Shown one piece after another: positions 57,725 to 60,703 of a stretch of DNA of 60,703 nt. The first letter of the stretch is position 1. Each line of letters starts with the position of its first letter. The position numbers and the translations under genes are program-made. Location of the stretch: positions 1-60,703 of the forward strand of contig JANQPR010000224.1 of NCBI GenBank assembly GCA_028285385.1, read 5' to 3'. The DNA comes from Phycisphaera sp. GTDB taxonomy: Bacteria > Planctomycetota > Phycisphaerae > Phycisphaerales > Phycisphaeraceae. The notes beneath the pieces are model-generated. The model was not told the origin of the DNA. It searched no databases and worked only from the letters and a program-made list of their open reading frames with translations.

Positions 57725-60703
57725 TCAACGTCCGGCCTCCGGTGCTTCTTCGGGATCGACCAACGGCAGCACCTGACCCGAATCGGGCCGTTGGTTCTGC
57801 CGGTCGAGGTTCTCTTTCAGACGCTCCGCCAGGGTCGCGAGTTCGCGCTGCCGACGGGCCAGGTCGTCCAACGCCGCCTGGGCCGCGTCGGTCAGGTTAC
57901 GCCCGGCGGGGTTGTCGCCGAACTGCTCGGCGGCGATCCGGGTCTCGTCCAACAGCATCGCCTGCTCGGCCCGCAGCAGCTTCAACTCCGCCGCCGGGGG
58001 CACCGCGCCGCCCGGTTGCCCGCCACCGCCGCCACCCTGGCTGCCCGAAGGGCCGTCCTCGAACTCGCTCTGTTTCGGGTCGGGCTGCAGCGCGTCCGCC
58101 ATGGCCCGCAAGGTTGCCGCGACCTGCGCCTGCGCCAGCGCGACGCGCGGAGCGTTCGCATCCGGGGCTTCCGGCCGGCGGAGCAGCTCGGCGGCGCCGC
58201 TGGACAGCGTGTCCACCCGGCGGTGCATGTGCGCGAACACGACCTGCTGCCGGACCTGGTCGAGCAACGCGTTCGCCTCGTCGCCGATGCCGGCCTGCTC
58301 CGCGCCGAGCGTGCGGAGCGTCGCGCGGTCCCGGCGGTTGAGCCGTGGTTGATCAAACACGGGGGCCGTCCGCTGCGCAAGGCCGTCCTGCTCTTCGGCG
58401 AGTTGCTGATAACGCTGGCGGAGCTCTTCACGTTGCCGCCGGGCGTCCTCCTGCCGCTGCTGCTCCTGCACCTTGCGGACGGCCTCGAGCGCTTTCTCGA
58501 GCGCGACGATCGTTTCGTTCTCGTGCCGCGTCGCGACGGCCGCGTCGGGGATACGCAGCGCCGCGACCGCCGCCGCCGCCGCGTTCGCCGCCTCGCCGAG
58601 GATCGGGCCTATCTCCGCCGTAGGCGGCGCGGCCTCCGCGTCCGTCTGCACGGCGATGATGCGCTGCCACAGCGCCGCCTCCGCCTCGGCCAGGGCAACG
58701 ACCGCCTCGTTGTCCTCCGCCACCGCTTCGAGTTGCTCAAGCCCGGCCCGCTGGTCGCGCATCAACCGTTCGATCCGCTCGGCCAGTTGCCGCAATCGGC
58801 GCTGTAAGCGTTCGCGGCGCTTCCGCTCCTGCTGCCCGATCTGTTCGAGCATGCGGTCGAGCGTGTCGAGCGCCTGGCCCTGCTGCTGCCCCGCCTGAGA
58901 CAACTGGTTCTGCTGCGCGTTGCCGGCACTGCTCTGCATCGTCGGCGACAACCCCTGCCGCCGCGCGGTGTCGGCAGCCTCACTCAGAGCCTCCGCGGCG
59001 GCCTGGTCGGCGTCGCGCTCGCTCTGTTGGGCCAACGCCTCGGCCGTCGACGCCAACCGCCGCGTCAGGTCCTCGGCCTTCTCCGCCAACTCGCGTTGAC
59101 GCTCCGCCAGTTGCTCGACCGCCTCCCGCTGCGCATCGGTGAGCTCGTCCAGCGAACGCCCCGCCGTCTGCGGCAGCAGCGCCCGCGTGTCCAACGCGAG
59201 GTTCTCCTGCTCGGCCCGCAGCCCCGCGACCTCGAGCCGCAACCCCAACGCGTCGCCGCCCTGGTCGAGCAGGTTGGCCAGTTCCGTGAGCTTCGCTTCG
59301 ACTTCCTCCTGCGCCGCGCGGCCAGTTGATTCGTCTGCTTGTTCGGCATCCTCCGGGGCGAACGCCTTGCGCGCCGCTTCGCTCTGCTGCTCTGCGTCGT
59401 CGAGCAAGCGTTCCGCCTGCCCCAGCAACGCATCAAGCTCGGGCTCTTCCAATCGGTTCTGCTCTAGCCGTTCGGCGACCTCGGCCAACCGCTGCGACGG
59501 CGGACGCAACCCGCGCGTCACCCGCGCCTGCGGCTCGGCCAAATCCGAAACACTCGGTGGCTCGCTGCGGCGGAGCGTCGCCTGCTCGGCCCGCAACCGC
59601 TCGGCCGCGCGACGCACCGCCGCCAGCTCCCGCTGCACCTGCGACATCAACTCCGCCGCGTCGATCACCGTCAGCCGGCGCGGGATCGACACGGCCGGGC
59701 CGCGCGTCACATCGGCCTCATACACGTCCCACGCCTTGGCAACCAGCTCGACCGTGTCGCCCGGCCGAACATCCAGCGACGACACCTCCAACTCCAGCGA
59801 CGCATCCAGTTCGCGCCGCAGCGCTTCGTTCTGCGACAACACGGACACCGCACCAGGCAAGACCGCTCCGTCAACGTCATCCGCACCGACAGAAGAAGAG
59901 CCGCCCGCGTCCCGATCCGTGCGCGCGGCTTCAACCACCAGCGCGGTAAGCATCACGTCGTCGTCCGCCTCGGCCTGCACGGGCAACACGGCCGTGGGCA
60001 GCACCGACTGGTCCGTCGCCGGCTCGAACAGCGTGACCGTCGGCAGCGCGTCCGGCGTCGTCGCCACCCGCACCCGCCTCGGCGACGCGTCCGTCAGCCC
60101 GTGCTCGTCCGCCAGCAACACCCGCAACGACACCGGCTCTCGCGCGCTGAACCGCACCTCTACGCCGTCGACCGACGCCAGTGAACCCGATGCGTTCGGA
60201 TCGGAACTCGTCATGTAGTCCGCAGACGATTCGGTGCCCCGCGGCTCGAGCGCCGCGTCGGCCGGCAACCCGCTGAACCACGAACGCACGACGGATTCTC
60301 CGCCGGGCAATGGCTTGGCGAACGTCAGCCGCAGCGACACCGTGCTGCCCTCCAGCGCGTCAACCGTGCCCAGGCGTTCGGCATCGACCGGCAACGACAG
60401 CCGCTGCGTCGGGCGGTGGGGCGCGGCGTACGCCGGCGGCGCGACTTCCACCGCGACCTCTCGTAGCCCGGGCCGAAGCACCACCGGCACCCGCGCCTCG
60501 GGCGTCGCGTCGTCGCCGGCCTCGACCGTGTACACCAGCGACGCGCCGCCGGGCTCGGATTCCAATCGACGCAACAACTCCGCCGGCGCATCGACCTGCA
60601 CGGAAAACGTGGGCGCGACGTCACCCGCCTCGCCACGCGACATCAACGCCGACCGCGTCACGCCTTGCCAACCGGACGCGTCAACGGCACCGGTGTGCTC
60701 GAA
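57725..60703 (-). CDS. Large coiled-coil protein, DUF4175-like, 5' partial
   Basis: At least 993 codons, open to the right edge, so the N-terminus (perhaps with membrane segments) lies outside; the GTG at 60661 is internal. The visible N-part (about residues 1-290) has beta-sandwich segments concerned with pairs of terms, such as REVAVEVAPPAYAAPHRPTQ and VLPVQAEADDDVMLTALVVE. From about residue 320 to the end it is nearly all coiled coil, rich in Glu, Arg, Gln and Ala (LAERQRELAEKAEDLTRRLA, QQGQALDTLDRMLEQIGQQE). A Gly/Gln-rich spacer sits near the C-terminus. Similar proteins in planctomycetes and proteobacteria are annotated DUF4175 and occur with MoxR/DUF58/BatA genes; that assignment is from memory. 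Confidence 0.7.
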   Translation of the reverse strand, partial: FEHTGAVDASGWQGVTRSALMSRGEAGDVAPTFSVQVDAPAELLRRLESEPGGASLVYTVEAGDDATPEARVPVVLRPGLREVAVEVAPPAYAAPHRPTQRLSLPVDAERLGTVDALEGSTVSLRLTFAKPLPGGESVVRSWFSGLPADAALEPRGTESSADYMTSSDPNASGSLASVDGVEVRFSAREPVSLRVLLADEHGLTDASPRRVRVATTPDALPTVTLFEPATDQSVLPTAVLPVQAEADDDVMLTALVVEAARTDRDAGGSSSVGADDVDGAVLPGAVSVLSQNEALRRELDASLELEVSSLDVRPGDTVELVAKAWDVYEADVTRGPAVSIPRRLTVIDAAELMSQVQRELAAVRRAAERLRAEQATLRRSEPPSVSDLAEPQARVTRGLRPPSQRLAEVAERLEQNRLEEPELDALLGQAERLLDDAEQQSEAARKAFAPEDAEQADESTGRAAQEEVEAKLTELANLLDQGGDALGLRLEVAGLRAEQENLALDTRALLPQTAGRSLDELTDAQREAVEQLAERQRELAEKAEDLTRRLASTAEALAQQSERDADQAAAEALSEAADTARRQGLSPTMQSSAGNAQQNQLSQAGQQQGQALDTLDRMLEQIGQQERKRRERLQRRLRQLAERIERLMRDQRAGLEQLEAVAEDNEAVVALAEAEAALWQRIIAVQTDAEAAPPTAEIGPILGEAANAAAAAVAALRIPDAAVATRHENETIVALEKALEAVRKVQEQQRQEDARRQREELRQRYQQLAEEQDGLAQRTAPVFDQPRLNRRDRATLRTLGAEQAGIGDEANALLDQVRQQVVFAHMHRRVDTLSSGAAELLRRPEAPDANAPRVALAQAQVAATLRAMADALQPDPKQSEFEDGPSGSQGGGGGGQPGGAVPPAAELKLLRAEQAMLLDETRIAAEQFGDNPAGRNLTDAAQAALDDLARRQRELATLAERLKENLDRQNQRPDSGQVLPLVDPEEAPEAGR

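Noticed and set aside
1..60703. CRISPR arrays, insertion sequences, tRNA or rRNA genes
   Set aside because: I looked for regularly spaced repeats, transposase motifs with terminal inverted repeats, and tRNA cloverleaf or rRNA signatures and saw none. A tRNA scan would be needed to exclude them completely.

Overview
The window is GC-rich, densely packed bacterial chromosome. It most likely comes from a planctomycete of the class Phycisphaerae. The basis is: four secreted proteins with a dockerin-like EQGDLDLVLQNWG-type module, PEP-CTERM-style sorting tails (VPEP plus an arginine-rich end), an H-X-DG type prepilin, metal ABC permeases with DtxR-like tails, and a nirA/cysJ-like/nrt/nasST nitrate cluster. 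No rRNA, tRNA, CRISPR array or transposase was recognised.

Layout. 1-5.6 kb: RND efflux adaptor (cut by the left edge), a secreted VOC/SnoaL-like protein and an RND pump. 5.8-14 kb: exported proteins (metacaspase-like, prepilin-like, phosphodiesterase with TPRs, two PEP-CTERM paralogues, metalloprotease). 14.2-31.2 kb: nitrate assimilation in two divergent units. Leftward run nirA, a CysJ-type diflavin reductase and gltD. Rightward run an NrtA-like binding protein, permease and two ATPases, a twin-GAF protein, nitrate reductase, NasT, NasS and a porin, ending at a strong terminator. 31.3-33.3 kb: mobA and moaA for the molybdenum cofactor, and a DUF3253 protein. 33.3-40.9 kb: an MntR-type regulator, an OprB-type porin and a manganese/zinc-type ABC transporter, linked by three TGTAG-N6-CTACA palindromes. 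40.9-46 kb: mqnD, a membrane protein, a terminase remnant and a large FG-GAP protein. 46.3-52.1 kb: a compact phage-like packaging cassette (tandem HTH protein, ABC ATPase, GNAT, ParB-like, small HTH protein, TerL) divergent from a CI/LexA-type repressor, with no capsid, portal or tail gene. 52.3-60.7 kb: polyphosphate kinase and four leftward genes for exported or coiled-coil proteins, the last cut by the right edge.

Two systems stand out. First, the 572-bp gap between nirA and the nrtA-like gene holds two divergent sigma-54 promoters (GG-N10-GC). Both leaders contain the same 14-nt hairpin GGACAACGGCGTCC with a 6-nt loop AACGGC (A1, G4). In each leader this sequence can instead form a long competing stem. 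That is the layout expected of ANTAR-controlled leaders, and the ANTAR protein (NasT) with its nitrate sensor (NasS) is encoded in the same cluster. Second, the terminase cassette is a tight operon under a self-cleaving-type repressor but lacks virion genes, and a remnant of a second terminase 3' end lies 3.6 kb away.
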